DNA from: Brachybacterium saurashtrense | GTDB taxonomy: Bacteria; Actinomycetota; Actinomycetes; Actinomycetales; Dermabacteraceae | NCBI RefSeq assembly: GCF_003355475.1 | Contig: NZ_CP031356.1 | Coordinates: 62,001-126,000, forward strand | Reading direction: 5' to 3' | DNA: 64,000 nt | Shown: positions 24,900 through 34,104 of the stretch, piece by piece | Position numbering within the stretch: the first letter of the stretch is position 1 | How the letters are laid out: each line of letters begins with the position of its first letter | The notes under the pieces: generated by a model | What the model saw: only the letters and a program-made list of their open reading frames with translations | Told to the model about the DNA's origin: nothing | Database searches by the model: none | Program-made: the position numbers and the translations under genes

Positions 24900-27580
24900 G
24901 ACGCATCGCCTCTCATCCCGCACAGCAGCGAGAACTCGCAGTAGTCGCAGCGCGCATCGACCACCAGCGCGCCCTCGGCGCGCGCGGCCTCCCGCGCCCG
25001 TTCGTAGGTCGTCTTCGCCGCGGTGCGGGGCGTGGCCAGGTCCTGCCCGGCGTCCCGCAGGATCTGGCCGCTGCGGGCGTCGACCTCGCCGTCGCCGATC
25101 GCGTCCAGCGCCGCCGTCATGCCGTCCACGCCGCGCCGCCACAGGTCCACCACGTCCAGGGTGGGCCGGCCGTGCGGGTCCAGCGCGGGGTTCGCCGCCA
25201 CGAACTCGCCCTGGGCCAGCAGGTAGTAGCCCACGTCCACGTGGCGGTCGTGCAGGGGCCGGGCGTAGGCCGCCAGCTGCAGCGCCTCCCCGGTCTCGAA
25301 CAGGTCCGGGTACTTCTTCGCGGCGAAGGTCCACTTCAGGTCGATCACCACGGGCCGGCCGTCCGCATCCTCCGCGTCCACGTCCCGGAAGCCCACGAAC
25401 GGCACGGTCACCTCCCCGCGGCGCAGAGGCAGCGTGAGCGCCTCCTCGAAGCGGGACTCCACCGCCGTGATCACCAGGCCCGCCGCGGCCAGCCGGTCGA
25501 AGAACTCCACCAGCGAGCGCACGGCCTGCTCCCGCATCCCGGCCAGCTCCACCTCCCGCCCGGGCAGCAGCAGCTCGGAGGCCAGGCGCGGCACCTGCGC
25601 GTCGATCTCCTCCCGGACCCGCTGCGCCCCGGGCGGGCCGGTGCGGTCCTCGCGCTGCGCCAGCGCCTCCACCACCGCGTGCACCAGCGTGCCGATCATG
25701 CGGTTGCCGGTGGGGACCTGCGCGATCGACGCCGGCCGGATCTGCAGGCCGTTCTTGTACGTCCACTTCTGCCGGCAGCCCAGGAGGTCCTCCGCCTGGG
25801 AGTAGGACAGCCGTGCCGGGACCAGGTGCGGGGCGGGTTTGACCCGCCGGGTGAGATCCCGGGGCAGGGGGCGCGGCCGTGCGCGGGGCGGCACCTCGAG
25901 CGGCCGACGGGATCCGGCGAGGTCGAAGCCGTCCTCGCCGAGGGTCCGCTCCGGGGCGAGGGTGTGCGCGGCCAGGACCTCGGCCACGCCCTGCCCGGGC
26001 TCGGCCCGTGCGGCGGCGAGGTGGGCGAGCAGGGCGTGCGGTGCGACGGCCTCCTCGGCACGGCGCCGTGTGCGCACCACCACGAGCCGCTCCGCCCCGT
26101 GCAGGCCTCGCAGCCCGGCATCCGTGGCCAGCGCCGCCAGGCGCGCGGGCGGGAGGATCCGGGCACCGAGCGCGGTGAGCGCCTCCGCCTCCGCCGCGTC
26201 CCACACCACGCCGGTGGCGGCGTCGTCGCGGTCGGCGCCCCACCACAGCACGTCCCCGCCGCGCGGCAGCAGCTGGGCGGGCCGGCTGCAGGTGCGCCAG
26301 GCGGCGCTCGCCTCCGGGCGGGCGAAGGGGGAGGCCGCCCGGCCGCCCGCGGCCTCGACCATCTGCGCCAGCTCGCGGGTGCCGAGCACGCGGGAGTCCT
26401 CGAGGGTGTCGAGCACCTCCCGCAGCACCTGCAGGTGCTGCGAGGCCCGGGTGAGCTCCGGCGCGCCCTGCCCGAGGGCCCGCAGCCGCGCGCCCAGCGC
26501 GTCGGTCGCCTCCCGCACCCGCGGCGGGGTCAGCGCCTCCGGCGGGATCGGGGCGGCGACCAGGGCGGCGAGCGCGGCGACGAACTCGCGCCCGCCGGCC
26601 GCCATCCCCTTGTCGGCCGCGATCGCCGCCAGCGCCCGCCGCCAGTGCGCCCCGCCGATGCCGGGCTCCTGCGCGAGGGCGTCCAGCAGCCGGGCCCGGG
26701 CACGGGCGGGGACGAGGCCCACGTGCTCCCGCCCGCCCTCCGGGGCGTCCAGCACGCGCAGATCGAGCAGGGCGGCGAGCTGCTGCACGTCCACCGGGGC
26801 GAGGGCGACGGAGAGGAACAGCGGCAGGATCTGCAGGGCCGTGCGGTGCGCGGCCGGTGCGGCGACGCCGAGGGCGGGCAGGCCGCGGCGGTGCAGCTCC
26901 TGGTCCAGCAGCACGGTGTCCGCCCCGGCGAGCACCTGCAGCGGTGCGCCGTCACGGCCGGCGAGGAACCGGGCGGCGGTCTCGGCCGCGGCCCATTCGT
27001 CCTCCGCCTCCACGAGCAGCAGCGCGGGGGAGCGCCCGCCCGCGGCCTCGGCGGGCTCGCGCCGCACCCCGGCCCGCTCCAACAGGGACAGCAGGCGCGG
27101 CCACAGGCCGGGCAGCTCCTCCGGGGGCTCGTGGCACACCAGCACCTCGAGGCCCAGCGGCCAGGTGACCTCCTGCTCGAGCACGTCCACCAGCTCGCGC
27201 AGGTCGTCCGCCGCGCCGGGCCGGGCCGCGGAGTGCCGGGCCTCGATCGCGCACAGCGCCGCGATCCGCTCCGGGAGCCCGTCGCGGGGGACCAGCCGGG
27301 CGCCCGCCTCGACCGCGGCGTCCCGCCACCGCAGCAGCGCGGCCGTGGTCGCCCACGGGTCCGCGGCGGCGGAGTCCCGCACCCAGGCAGGAGCGGCGGC
27401 GGCCAGGGCGCGGGAGTACTCCGCCACGCGCACCGCCTGCTCCACGGGCGGCCGGGTCAGGCCCAGCCGGTTCTGCAGCAGCTGCACCAGCGCGCGCGGC
27501 CCCATCCGCGCCGCGCCCCGGGCGCCGCCCCCGTCGGCCCAGGCGGCGCCGTCGAGCGACCAGCCGAACTCGATCCGCAT
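24896..27580 (-). CDS. addB: AddB-like exonuclease subunit with iron-sulfur nuclease domain
   Basis: Protein of 894 residues. The N-terminal half has the layout of a degenerate UvrD helicase without a recognisable Walker A motif, so it probably scans DNA but does not drive it. The C-terminal third is a PD-(D/E)XK nuclease (FVGFRDVD, then VVIDLKWTF, and LQLAAYARPL). Four cysteines, C602 in LLGCRQKW and C878, C881, C887 in CDYCEFSLLC, match the C...C-x2-C-x5-C iron-sulfur pattern that staples AddB and Cas4-type nuclease domains. GGAGGGG lies six bases before the ATG. First gene of the operon with the AddA-like gene and the kinase. Confidence 0.82.
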   Translation of the reverse strand: MRIEFGWSLDGAAWADGGGARGAARMGPRALVQLLQNRLGLTRPPVEQAVRVAEYSRALAAAAPAWVRDSAAADPWATTAALLRWRDAAVEAGARLVPRDGLPERIAALCAIEARHSAARPGAADDLRELVDVLEQEVTWPLGLEVLVCHEPPEELPGLWPRLLSLLERAGVRREPAEAAGGRSPALLLVEAEDEWAAAETAARFLAGRDGAPLQVLAGADTVLLDQELHRRGLPALGVAAPAAHRTALQILPLFLSVALAPVDVQQLAALLDLRVLDAPEGGREHVGLVPARARARLLDALAQEPGIGGAHWRRALAAIAADKGMAAGGREFVAALAALVAAPIPPEALTPPRVREATDALGARLRALGQGAPELTRASQHLQVLREVLDTLEDSRVLGTRELAQMVEAAGGRAASPFARPEASAAWRTCSRPAQLLPRGGDVLWWGADRDDAATGVVWDAAEAEALTALGARILPPARLAALATDAGLRGLHGAERLVVVRTRRRAEEAVAPHALLAHLAAARAEPGQGVAEVLAAHTLAPERTLGEDGFDLAGSRRPLEVPPRARPRPLPRDLTRRVKPAPHLVPARLSYSQAEDLLGCRQKWTYKNGLQIRPASIAQVPTGNRMIGTLVHAVVEALAQREDRTGPPGAQRVREEIDAQVPRLASELLLPGREVELAGMREQAVRSLVEFFDRLAAAGLVITAVESRFEEALTLPLRRGEVTVPFVGFRDVDAEDADGRPVVIDLKWTFAAKKYPDLFETGEALQLAAYARPLHDRHVDVGYYLLAQGEFVAANPALDPHGRPTLDVVDLWRRGVDGMTAALDAIGDGEVDARSGQILRDAGQDLATPRTAAKTTYERAREAARAEGALVVDARCDYCEFSLLCGMRGDAS

Positions 27581-27652
27581 GCGCCACCCCTCCGTCGCAG
27601 GTCGCAGACCCGGGCGGGCCTGCGGCTCCACCCTAGGGGAGGGGACCGACAT

Positions 27653-29251
27653 CTACGGCGCGGGGTCCGGGATCTCCTCGGGGCGGTACGCGGGCAGGCG
27701 CGAGGCCGGCAGCGCGGCGATCGCGCTGAGCCCGGCCAGGAGCAGGAAGCCCGTCTTCAGGGTGCGCAGCCTCTGCTCCTCGTTGAGCGCGATGGCGGCC
27801 TCCACCTGGGCGTCCGTGGCCGTGGTGCGGCTGAGCACCTCGTGCAGCTCGTCGTTGCTGACGAAGTTCACCTGATCGAGGTCCACCTGCGCCACCAGCT
27901 CCTCCGGCAGCTCCGGGTGCTCCGTCACCGCACGGCCCACGCCCACCCCGAGGACCATCACCAGCACCGCCCCCATCACGGCGGTGCCCACGGCCGAGGC
28001 GAGGTTCTGGGTGGTGCCGCGCAGGGATCCGACGTCGCCGGCCAGTCGCGTGGGAGCCGAGGTCACCAGCACGTTGAACACCAGGGTGACCAGCGCGCCC
28101 TGGCCGATCCCGAAGACCACCAGGCCGAGGATCGTGGGCAGCGTCTCCCAGTTGTTGGTGACCACGGCGGAGAGCCAGATCAGCGCCCCCGTGGTGAGGG
28201 CGAAGGCGAACAGGGCGATGGTGCGCGGGGAGAAGCGGGAGTAGAAGCGCACGATGAGGGTGGCGGTGACGAAGACCGTGAGGTTGAACGGCATCATCGC
28301 CCACGAGGTGTCGAGCGGGGTGCGCCCCTGCACCACCTGGATGTAGATCGGCACGGTGAAGTTCACCGCCGCCTCCATCAGCACGATGATGAACATCGCG
28401 TACACCGCCGAGCGCTCGGTGCGGCTGCCGAGCACGCTGAGATCCACCAGCGGGACCTTCCCCTGCCGCATCCGTCGCAGGGTCCACAGGATGAACAGCT
28501 GCCCGAGGACCACGCCCACCACCACCAGCACCGGGGCGGGGGACAGGCCCAGCAGCGAGAAGGGGGCCTCCGGCGCGGCCAGCAGCGCGCCCCAGCCGTT
28601 GAGGTTGTTGAACCCCAGGGTGAGGGCCACGACGGCGCCGCCGACCAGCACCGAGGCGACCAGGTCGATGCGGGTCGAGGCATCGCCCCGGTCCGAGCGC
28701 AGGGTGAAGCTCAGCGCGAAGACCACCACGGCGAGCACCAGGGTGATGACGAAGATCGGCCGCCACCCCACGAAGGTGCCGAGCGTGCCGCCGATGAGGA
28801 AGGCGCTCATGCCGGAGAACGCCCGGGCGGACCCCAGGGAGCCGACGGCCGTGGCCTGCTGCGCCCCGCGGTAGTTCTCGGCGATGAGCGCGACCAGCGC
28901 CGGCACGATGATGGCCGCGGCCGCCCCGGCGAGCACCTGCCCCGCGATCGCCCACCCGATCGTGGGGGAGAGGATCATCAGCAGCGAGGAGGTCGCGAAC
29001 ACGGCCAGGACGGCCCGGAAGATGAGGGTCCACCCGATGCGCTGGCCGAGCTTCGCCCCCGTCATCACCAGGGCCGCGACCGCGAGCCCGTAGACGACGA
29101 TGGTGGAGCTGGCGACGGTGGGCGGGACGGAGAAGTCCTCGACCATGCCGCCCAGCGAGATCGGCAGCGCGGCCACGTTGAAGGACATCAGCACCTGGGC
29201 GAGGAACAGCCCGCTCATCGGGACCCAGGATCTGCGCTCGGTGTCAGCCAT
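27653..29251 (-). CDS. MFS exporter, DHA2-like 14-segment type
   Basis: Membrane protein of 532 residues with about fourteen hydrophobic segments, the size and layout of EmrB/QacA-type proton-driven exporters. Seen features are GAKLGQRIGWTLIFRAVLAV (motif A region) and SARAFSGMSAFLIGGTLGTFVGWR (motif C region, antiporter type). A soluble insert around residues 430-480 precedes the last segment. It overlaps the glutaminase gene upstream by eight bases. The pairing hints that the substrate is related to glutamine or glutamate metabolism, but drug efflux is equally possible. Confidence 0.87.
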   Translation of the reverse strand: MADTERRSWVPMSGLFLAQVLMSFNVAALPISLGGMVEDFSVPPTVASSTIVVYGLAVAALVMTGAKLGQRIGWTLIFRAVLAVFATSSLLMILSPTIGWAIAGQVLAGAAAAIIVPALVALIAENYRGAQQATAVGSLGSARAFSGMSAFLIGGTLGTFVGWRPIFVITLVLAVVVFALSFTLRSDRGDASTRIDLVASVLVGGAVVALTLGFNNLNGWGALLAAPEAPFSLLGLSPAPVLVVVGVVLGQLFILWTLRRMRQGKVPLVDLSVLGSRTERSAVYAMFIIVLMEAAVNFTVPIYIQVVQGRTPLDTSWAMMPFNLTVFVTATLIVRFYSRFSPRTIALFAFALTTGALIWLSAVVTNNWETLPTILGLVVFGIGQGALVTLVFNVLVTSAPTRLAGDVGSLRGTTQNLASAVGTAVMGAVLVMVLGVGVGRAVTEHPELPEELVAQVDLDQVNFVSNDELHEVLSRTTATDAQVEAAIALNEEQRLRTLKTGFLLLAGLSAIAALPASRLPAYRPEEIPDPAP

Positions 29252-30263
29252 CGGTGCGGGCCCCTTTCCGGGCGTGCGTGGTGGAGGCGAAGAGGTTCAG
29301 GCCCAGGGTGCGGGCCAGATGGGCGCAGGCGCGCTGTCCGCGCACGCTGTTGCCGGCGCGGTCCAGCGGCGGGGAGAACACGCCGAGCGCGCCCTTGCCG
29401 GGGGCGACGGCGACGATCCCGCCGGACACGCCGGACTTCGCGGGCAGACCGATCTCGAACTGCCACTCGCCGGAGAGCTCGTACATCCCGCACGCGGCGA
29501 GCACCGCCAGGGTGTCGCGGCACACCTCGGCGGAGACCACCTGCTCCCCGGTGACCGGGTTCAGCCCGCCGTCGGCGAGGGTCGCTCCCATCACGGCGAG
29601 ATCCTCGGCCGTCACCAGGAGCGAGCACTGCCGGGTGTACACCTCGACCATCTCCGGGGCGTCCCCGCGGAGGCGCTCGTAGGAGGCGAGCAGCGAGGCG
29701 ATCCCCCGGTTGCGGTGGTTGGAGGCGGATTCGGAGCGCAGCACCCGCTCGTCGATCTCGAGGGAGCGGCCCGCGAAGCGGCTGAGACCCTCGTGCACGC
29801 CCTGCCATCTCTGCTCGGCGTCGGCGCCGGGCATGAGCGCGGTGGTGGCGATCGCCCCGGCGTTGACCATCGGGTTCATCGGACTGCCGGCGTTCAGCTC
29901 GAGGGCGATGACGGAGTTGAAGGGCAGTCCGGTGTTGTTCACGCCGACGATCCGGTGGACCTCCTCGTGGCCGATCGCCTCGAGCACCAGCGCGAGCACG
30001 AAGGCCTTGGAGATCGACTGGATGGTGAAGGGCGCGGAGGTGTCGCCGGCGAGGTGCTGGGTGCCGTCCACCTCCGTCAGCGCGAGGCCGAACAGCGCCG
30101 GATCCGCCTCCGCGAGCGCGGGGATGTAGTCGGCGACCTCGCCCTCGCCGAGCGGCGCATAGCGGGCATGCGCCGCCTGCAGGAGCTCCTCGACGGTGGA
30201 CTCCGCAGGAAGGTCCCCGGTCAGCGCGCGCTGCGGGACATCCGGAAGATGCGTCTCGAACAC
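29244..30263 (-). CDS. glsA: Glutaminase A
   Basis: Serine-dependent glutaminase of 339 residues that converts glutamine to glutamate and ammonia in the cytosol. The beta-lactamase-like fold shows the catalytic S83-x-x-K86 in TIQSISKAF, then NNTGLPFNSV, MNPMVNAGAI, the E-x-x-x-N region SESASNHRNRGIA and LPAKSGVSGGI. About 30 residues at the C terminus (after LFAST) are basic and extra. The ribosome site AAAGGAGGGGG is strong. With urease and the nucleoside deaminase it is one of three ammonia-producing enzymes in the window. Confidence 0.95.
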   Translation of the reverse strand: MFETHLPDVPQRALTGDLPAESTVEELLQAAHARYAPLGEGEVADYIPALAEADPALFGLALTEVDGTQHLAGDTSAPFTIQSISKAFVLALVLEAIGHEEVHRIVGVNNTGLPFNSVIALELNAGSPMNPMVNAGAIATTALMPGADAEQRWQGVHEGLSRFAGRSLEIDERVLRSESASNHRNRGIASLLASYERLRGDAPEMVEVYTRQCSLLVTAEDLAVMGATLADGGLNPVTGEQVVSAEVCRDTLAVLAACGMYELSGEWQFEIGLPAKSGVSGGIVAVAPGKGALGVFSPPLDRAGNSVRGQRACAHLARTLGLNLFASTTHARKGARTDG

Positions 30264-30331
30264 GGCGTTCCCCCTCCTTTGAGTCCCCTCACCCTATGCC
30301 AGGTGGTCGTGCTCGTGGCAGGCCCGGCCGC

Positions 30332-31372
30332 TCAGCGGTTGAACGGGTCGTCGGGGCGGACGCTCCAGCTGAAGCCGCGCTCGTGGAGCATCTGCCCGGA
30401 CTCGTCGGGTGCGAGCACCAGGTCCTGCCCGTCGCCGGTGACGTGCAGGGTCCCGTCGGCCTGCTCGGCGACCTCCAGCACCAGCGTCTCGGGTTCGGTC
30501 CCGGCGTACTCCTGCACGGTCTGTCCCTGCTGGCGCAGCCCGCGCAGCTCCAGCGCGATGGTGCCGCCGTCCCGGCGCGTCCAGGTGCCGGTGAGCAGGG
30601 TGCCGTCGGCCAGGCGCAGCTGCGCGGCGGCCGCGTCGCCGTAGCGGGTACCGCCGAGCGCGAGGGCGCTCCATCGGGTGTCCTGGGACAGCTGCGCGGC
30701 GGGCTCGGCGGTGTCCTCGGCGACCGTCCACACCCCCGCCGGCACGGAGTCGTCCACGCTGCGCGGCGGGTACATCGTCGAGACGCCCCAGGCGACCAGC
30801 CCCGCGAGCACGAGCGCCGCGACCGGTCCGGCGATCGCCCCGACCCGCTCGGCCGGGCGCCAGGGGATCAGTCGCGGCGAGGGACCGGGCCCGATCTCCC
30901 CGCGCCCCAGCACCGCGCGCCACAGCCGCGGCATCCACGGGATCAGCACCAGGAGCGAGAGCAGCACGTACACGGCCGACGGGGTCTTGACCATCACGTC
31001 GTAGCCGAGGTTCAGCACCAGCACCAGGCCCATCGACGCCGCCCCGATGAGCGCGCCGAGCGGCACCGTGCGCCGCCACAGCAGCGCCAGCCCGGCCCCG
31101 AACTCGGCCAGGCCGGCGAGGAACTGGAACAGCGGCGAGAAGGCGACCATCCGCCACAGCAGCCCCATCGGGCTCATCTCGCCGTGCATGATCAGGGCGT
31201 CGCCCGCGTCGGAGAACCCGAACTGGCCGAACACCAGCTTCGCCGCGCCGTAGTAGAGCAGCACCAGCGCGAGCACGAGCCGGATCGCGCCGTGGGCCCA
31301 CCAGGCGAGGGTGACGCCGGCGAGGCGGGCGAGACGCTTCTCGGTGGAGTAGTCGGTCGTGGGGGAGGCCAT
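30332..31372 (-). CDS. DoxX-like membrane protein with C-terminal soluble domain
   Basis: Protein of 346 residues. The N-terminal half has about four transmembrane helices with the DoxX-type features LVLALVLLYYGAAKLVFG and FQFLAGLAEFGAGLALLW, then a fifth helix near residue 185. The final 150 residues are a soluble beta-rich domain outside or inside the membrane, with repeated strands around GTLLTGTWTRRDGGTI and GTLHVTGDGQDL. DoxX relatives act with redox or stress enzymes in mycobacteria; no partner is adjacent here. Function of the soluble domain is unknown. Confidence 0.7.
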   Translation of the reverse strand: MASPTTDYSTEKRLARLAGVTLAWWAHGAIRLVLALVLLYYGAAKLVFGQFGFSDAGDALIMHGEMSPMGLLWRMVAFSPLFQFLAGLAEFGAGLALLWRRTVPLGALIGAASMGLVLVLNLGYDVMVKTPSAVYVLLSLLVLIPWMPRLWRAVLGRGEIGPGPSPRLIPWRPAERVGAIAGPVAALVLAGLVAWGVSTMYPPRSVDDSVPAGVWTVAEDTAEPAAQLSQDTRWSALALGGTRYGDAAAAQLRLADGTLLTGTWTRRDGGTIALELRGLRQQGQTVQEYAGTEPETLVLEVAEQADGTLHVTGDGQDLVLAPDESGQMLHERGFSWSVRPDDPFNR

Positions 31373-31440
31373 GCCCCCACCTCACCCCACCGCGCGCCCG
31401 CGCCTCCTCACCCCGGGGTATCGAGCGGGTACGACCTTCG

Positions 31441-32553
31441 TCAGCCCTGGTGCGCGCTGCCCGGGTGCGCCCACGGCGGGGCGTCGTCGCCCGGGTAGCC
31501 GTCGGGCACCTGGTCCTGTGCCTGCTGCTGCGCGGCGCGTGCCTGCTGCTCCGCCTCCTGGCGGGCCCGGCCCGCGGAGGGGCGGCGGGCGTTGCGCGCG
31601 TCCGCCGCGTCGGCGTCCTGCGACGCCTCGGCGGCGGCCTGGGACTGCAGCATCGCGGTGCGGATCTCCTCGCCCATGCCGCCCACGGCGCCGGGGTTCG
31701 AGGGCAGGTACAGCACGTTGGAGCGGCCGTTGCGGGCCACGTCCTGCATGGTGTCGAAGTACTGGGTCATCAGCAGCAGCTGCTCGGCGGAGTTCTCGAT
31801 GCCCACCTTGCGCAGCATCTCGTACTGCTCCGCGATGCCCAGCGCGATCGCCTTGCGCTGGCCGGCGACGCCCTCGCCCTGCAGGCGCTTGGACTCCGCC
31901 TCGGCCTCGGCCTGGGTGACGCGCTTGATCTTGTCCGCCTCGGCGAGGGACTGCGCGGCGACGCGGTCGCGCTGGGCGGCGTTGATGGAGTTCATCGAGT
32001 CACGCACCCGCTGGTCCGGGGAGATGTCCTGCACCAGCGTGTTGATGATGTTGAAGCCGAACTCCTCCATCCGCGTGGACAGCGTGGTCTCCACGCTGCG
32101 GGCGATGTCGTCCTTCGACTCGAAGGCCTGGTCCAGCTCGAGGGAGCTCAGCGCGGAGCGCACGGTGTCGAACACGTACGAGCGGATCTGCGCCTCGGGG
32201 TTCGAGAGCTTGTAGTACGCGTCCACGACCTGCTCCTCGCGGATGCGGTACTGGACGGCGACCGGCACCGTGACGAACACGTTGTCCTTGGTCTTGGACT
32301 CGATGTTCACCTCCAGCTGCTGGACGCGCAGGGAGACCGGCCGGGTGGTGGAGTCGATGAAGGGGGTCTTGAAGTTCAGTCCCGCGTGGGCGACGCGCTT
32401 GAACCGGCCGAACCGCTCCACGATCACGGCTTCCTGCGTGTGGACCGTGAACATCAGCGAGGTGCGCAGGCCGCCGAACAGCAGCGCGCCCACGATCGCG
32501 AGCACGACGAGCAGGACGACGATGACGACCAGGACGACGATGGCGCCTTCCAT
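31441..32553 (-). CDS. SPFH/band-7 (stomatin-like) membrane protein
   Basis: Membrane-anchored protein of 370 residues. One N-terminal helix (residues 3-25) is followed by the SPFH domain, with VERFGRFKRVAHAGLNFKTPFIDS, the TKDNVFVTVPVAVQYRI strand and the ELDQAFESKDDIA segment. A long coiled coil (about 190-260) of the KIKRVTQAEAEAESKRLQGEG type leads to an oligomerisation part, and a Gln/Ala-rich tail ends the protein. Homologues build ring assemblies that organise membrane microdomains and proteases. The ATG at 32553 was chosen for AAGGGGGAAA upstream. Confidence 0.92.
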   Translation of the reverse strand: MEGAIVVLVVIVVLLVVLAIVGALLFGGLRTSLMFTVHTQEAVIVERFGRFKRVAHAGLNFKTPFIDSTTRPVSLRVQQLEVNIESKTKDNVFVTVPVAVQYRIREEQVVDAYYKLSNPEAQIRSYVFDTVRSALSSLELDQAFESKDDIARSVETTLSTRMEEFGFNIINTLVQDISPDQRVRDSMNSINAAQRDRVAAQSLAEADKIKRVTQAEAEAESKRLQGEGVAGQRKAIALGIAEQYEMLRKVGIENSAEQLLLMTQYFDTMQDVARNGRSNVLYLPSNPGAVGGMGEEIRTAMLQSQAAAEASQDADAADARNARRPSAGRARQEAEQQARAAQQQAQDQVPDGYPGDDAPPWAHPGSAHQG

Positions 32554-32573
32554 AATTTCCCCCTTGGTGGTGA

Positions 32574-32594
32574 TGACGTGTGCGTCACACGCTA
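32574..32594 (-). promoter_or_regulatory. Promoter and inverted repeats before the SPFH gene
   Basis: On the minus strand TAGCGT (32594-32589) is a -10 candidate, giving a leader of about 30 bases. Directly beside it lie two overlapping perfect dyads, TGACG-TGTG-CGTCA (32574-32587) and GTGTG-CGT-CACAC (32578-32590). A repressor bound there would block transcription. Confidence 0.45.
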
Positions 32595-32611
32595 TCAACC
32601 CTCGTCGGACG

Positions 32612-33103
32612 TCAGGCGCGCAGCCCCAGCTCGCTCTCGATCCGCTTGGCGATCCGCACCGGCGGCACCGGCGGGGCGTAGCGGCGCAGCACGCGGCCCT
32701 CGCCGTCGATGAGGAACTTCGTGAAGTTCCAGGCGATACGCCCCCCGATCACGCCGGCCTTCTGCGCGCACATCCACTGCCACAGCGGGTGCGCGTCCGG
32801 ACCGTTCACGTCGATCTTCGAGAACAGATCGAAGGTGACCCCGTAGACCGAGGCGCAGAACTCCTCGGTGTCCGCATCGGTGCCGGGATCCTGGTGGAAC
32901 TGGTCCGAGGGGAAGCCGAGCACGCTCACGCCGTGGGGGCGGAAGCGCTCGTGGAGCTCCTGGAGCGCGGTGAGCTGCGGGGTGAAGCCGCACTGCGTGG
33001 CGATGTTGACGACGACGACCAGGTGACCGCGGTACTCGCTCATCTCGCGGCGCTCCCCGGTGATGGTGAGTGCGGAGAAGTCGTGGAAGGTCTGCTCGGT
33101 CAT
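32612..33103 (-). CDS. Cysteine-type glutathione/thioredoxin peroxidase
   Basis: Thioredoxin-fold peroxidase of 163 residues that reduces hydroperoxides in the cytosol. The peroxidatic cysteine is C38 in NIATQCGFTPQ; the partner residues are Q in GFPSDQF and W-N in AWNFTKFLID. A second cysteine in EEFCASVYGVTF is the resolving one of the thioredoxin-dependent type. A longer frame starts at 33142, but that ATG overlaps a -10 box (TACGAT, 33146-33141), which puts it outside the expected mRNA, so ATG 33103 is preferred although its ribosome site is weak. Confidence 0.88.
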   Translation of the reverse strand: MTEQTFHDFSALTITGERREMSEYRGHLVVVVNIATQCGFTPQLTALQELHERFRPHGVSVLGFPSDQFHQDPGTDADTEEFCASVYGVTFDLFSKIDVNGPDAHPLWQWMCAQKAGVIGGRIAWNFTKFLIDGEGRVLRRYAPPVPPVRIAKRIESELGLRA

Positions 33104-33163
33104 GGGCCCCTGACTCGGCTCGGAGGTGACGTGCGCCTCCATCGTAGGCCGCGCCCGGGGGAG

Positions 33164-34075
33164 TCAGGCGAGGAAGGCGTCCACCTCGAAGCGGGTGGGG
33201 GCGCTCTCGGTGCCGCGCCGGGTCACGGCGATCGCCGCCGCCGCGTTCGCACGCGTCGCGGCGGACTCCCAGTCCGCGCCCAGCGCCCGCTCCGCCAGCA
33301 GCACGCCGGTGTGGGTGTCGCCGGCGCCGTTGGTGTCCACCGCCTGTTGCGGGAAGGCGGGGATCTCGGTGCCGCGCCCGTGGTGGAACACCAGGCAGCC
33401 GCGCTCCCCGTCGCGCACCACGATCACGGCGCCCGGGGCGAGGCGCCGGCGGATCGAGGCCGGGGTGTCCTCGAGGGCGTCGAGGTCGGTGAGTGCCCGC
33501 GCCTCGTCGGCGTTCGAGGTCCACACCGTGGTGCGCGCCAGCACCCTGTCCTGCACCGCGCGGGGGAAGTGCGCGAACGGGTCTCCCGGGTCCAGCACCA
33601 CCGAGACCCCTTCGGGCAACGCCTCGAGGAACTCCAGCAGCGGCTCCCGGGTGGGCTCGAAGAGGCTGTACCCGGAGACGCACAGCAGGTCCCCGGGCCG
33701 GGGATCCAGGGTGGCGAGGGAGGCGGCGGTGATCTGCCGCTCCGCGCCGTACACGGTGACGAAGGTGCGCTCGGCGGAGGGCTCCAGCAGCACCGTGCAG
33801 TAGCCGGTGTCGGCCTCCGGGCGCGGCGCGTCCGAGAGCGCCACCCCGTCCCGGGCGAGCGCCTCGCGGATCAGGTCCCCGCGGGGGCCGGTGCCATGGG
33901 CGCCGCCGTGCACCGCCTGGGCCCCGGTGCGGGCCGCCGCGATCAACGTGGTCACGGCGCCGCCGGCGTACGTGGTCTCGCGGCGGGCGTTGGCGTTGCC
34001 GCCGCGTTCGGGCAGCGCATCGACCTCGAGGATCACGTCGACGAGCGCCTGGGAGGTGTGGAGCACGCGGGGCAT
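33164..34075 (-). CDS. PfkB-family carbohydrate kinase
   Basis: Ribokinase-fold sugar kinase of 303 residues. The N-terminal substrate region has YAGGAVTTLIAAARTGAQAV, and the C-terminal signature DTNGAGDTHTGVLL (near residue 245) gives the anion hole and catalytic aspartate. The substrate (ribose, fructose, a nucleoside or other) cannot be told. TAGACT stands exactly six bases before the ATG, so the transcript is probably leaderless. It is divergent from the penicillin-binding protein, only 29 bases away. Confidence 0.92.
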   Translation of the reverse strand: MPRVLHTSQALVDVILEVDALPERGGNANARRETTYAGGAVTTLIAAARTGAQAVHGGAHGTGPRGDLIREALARDGVALSDAPRPEADTGYCTVLLEPSAERTFVTVYGAERQITAASLATLDPRPGDLLCVSGYSLFEPTREPLLEFLEALPEGVSVVLDPGDPFAHFPRAVQDRVLARTTVWTSNADEARALTDLDALEDTPASIRRRLAPGAVIVVRDGERGCLVFHHGRGTEIPAFPQQAVDTNGAGDTHTGVLLAERALGADWESAATRANAAAAIAVTRRGTESAPTRFEVDAFLA

Positions 34076-34104
34076 GCACCGAGTCTAGGTGCGAGGATGA
34101 CGCC

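Noticed and set aside
21426-24944. 1172-codon plus-strand frame opposite the AddA-like gene
   Set aside because: It is rich in Arg, Gly, Gln and His from antisense GC-rich codons, while the minus strand shows complete helicase motifs.
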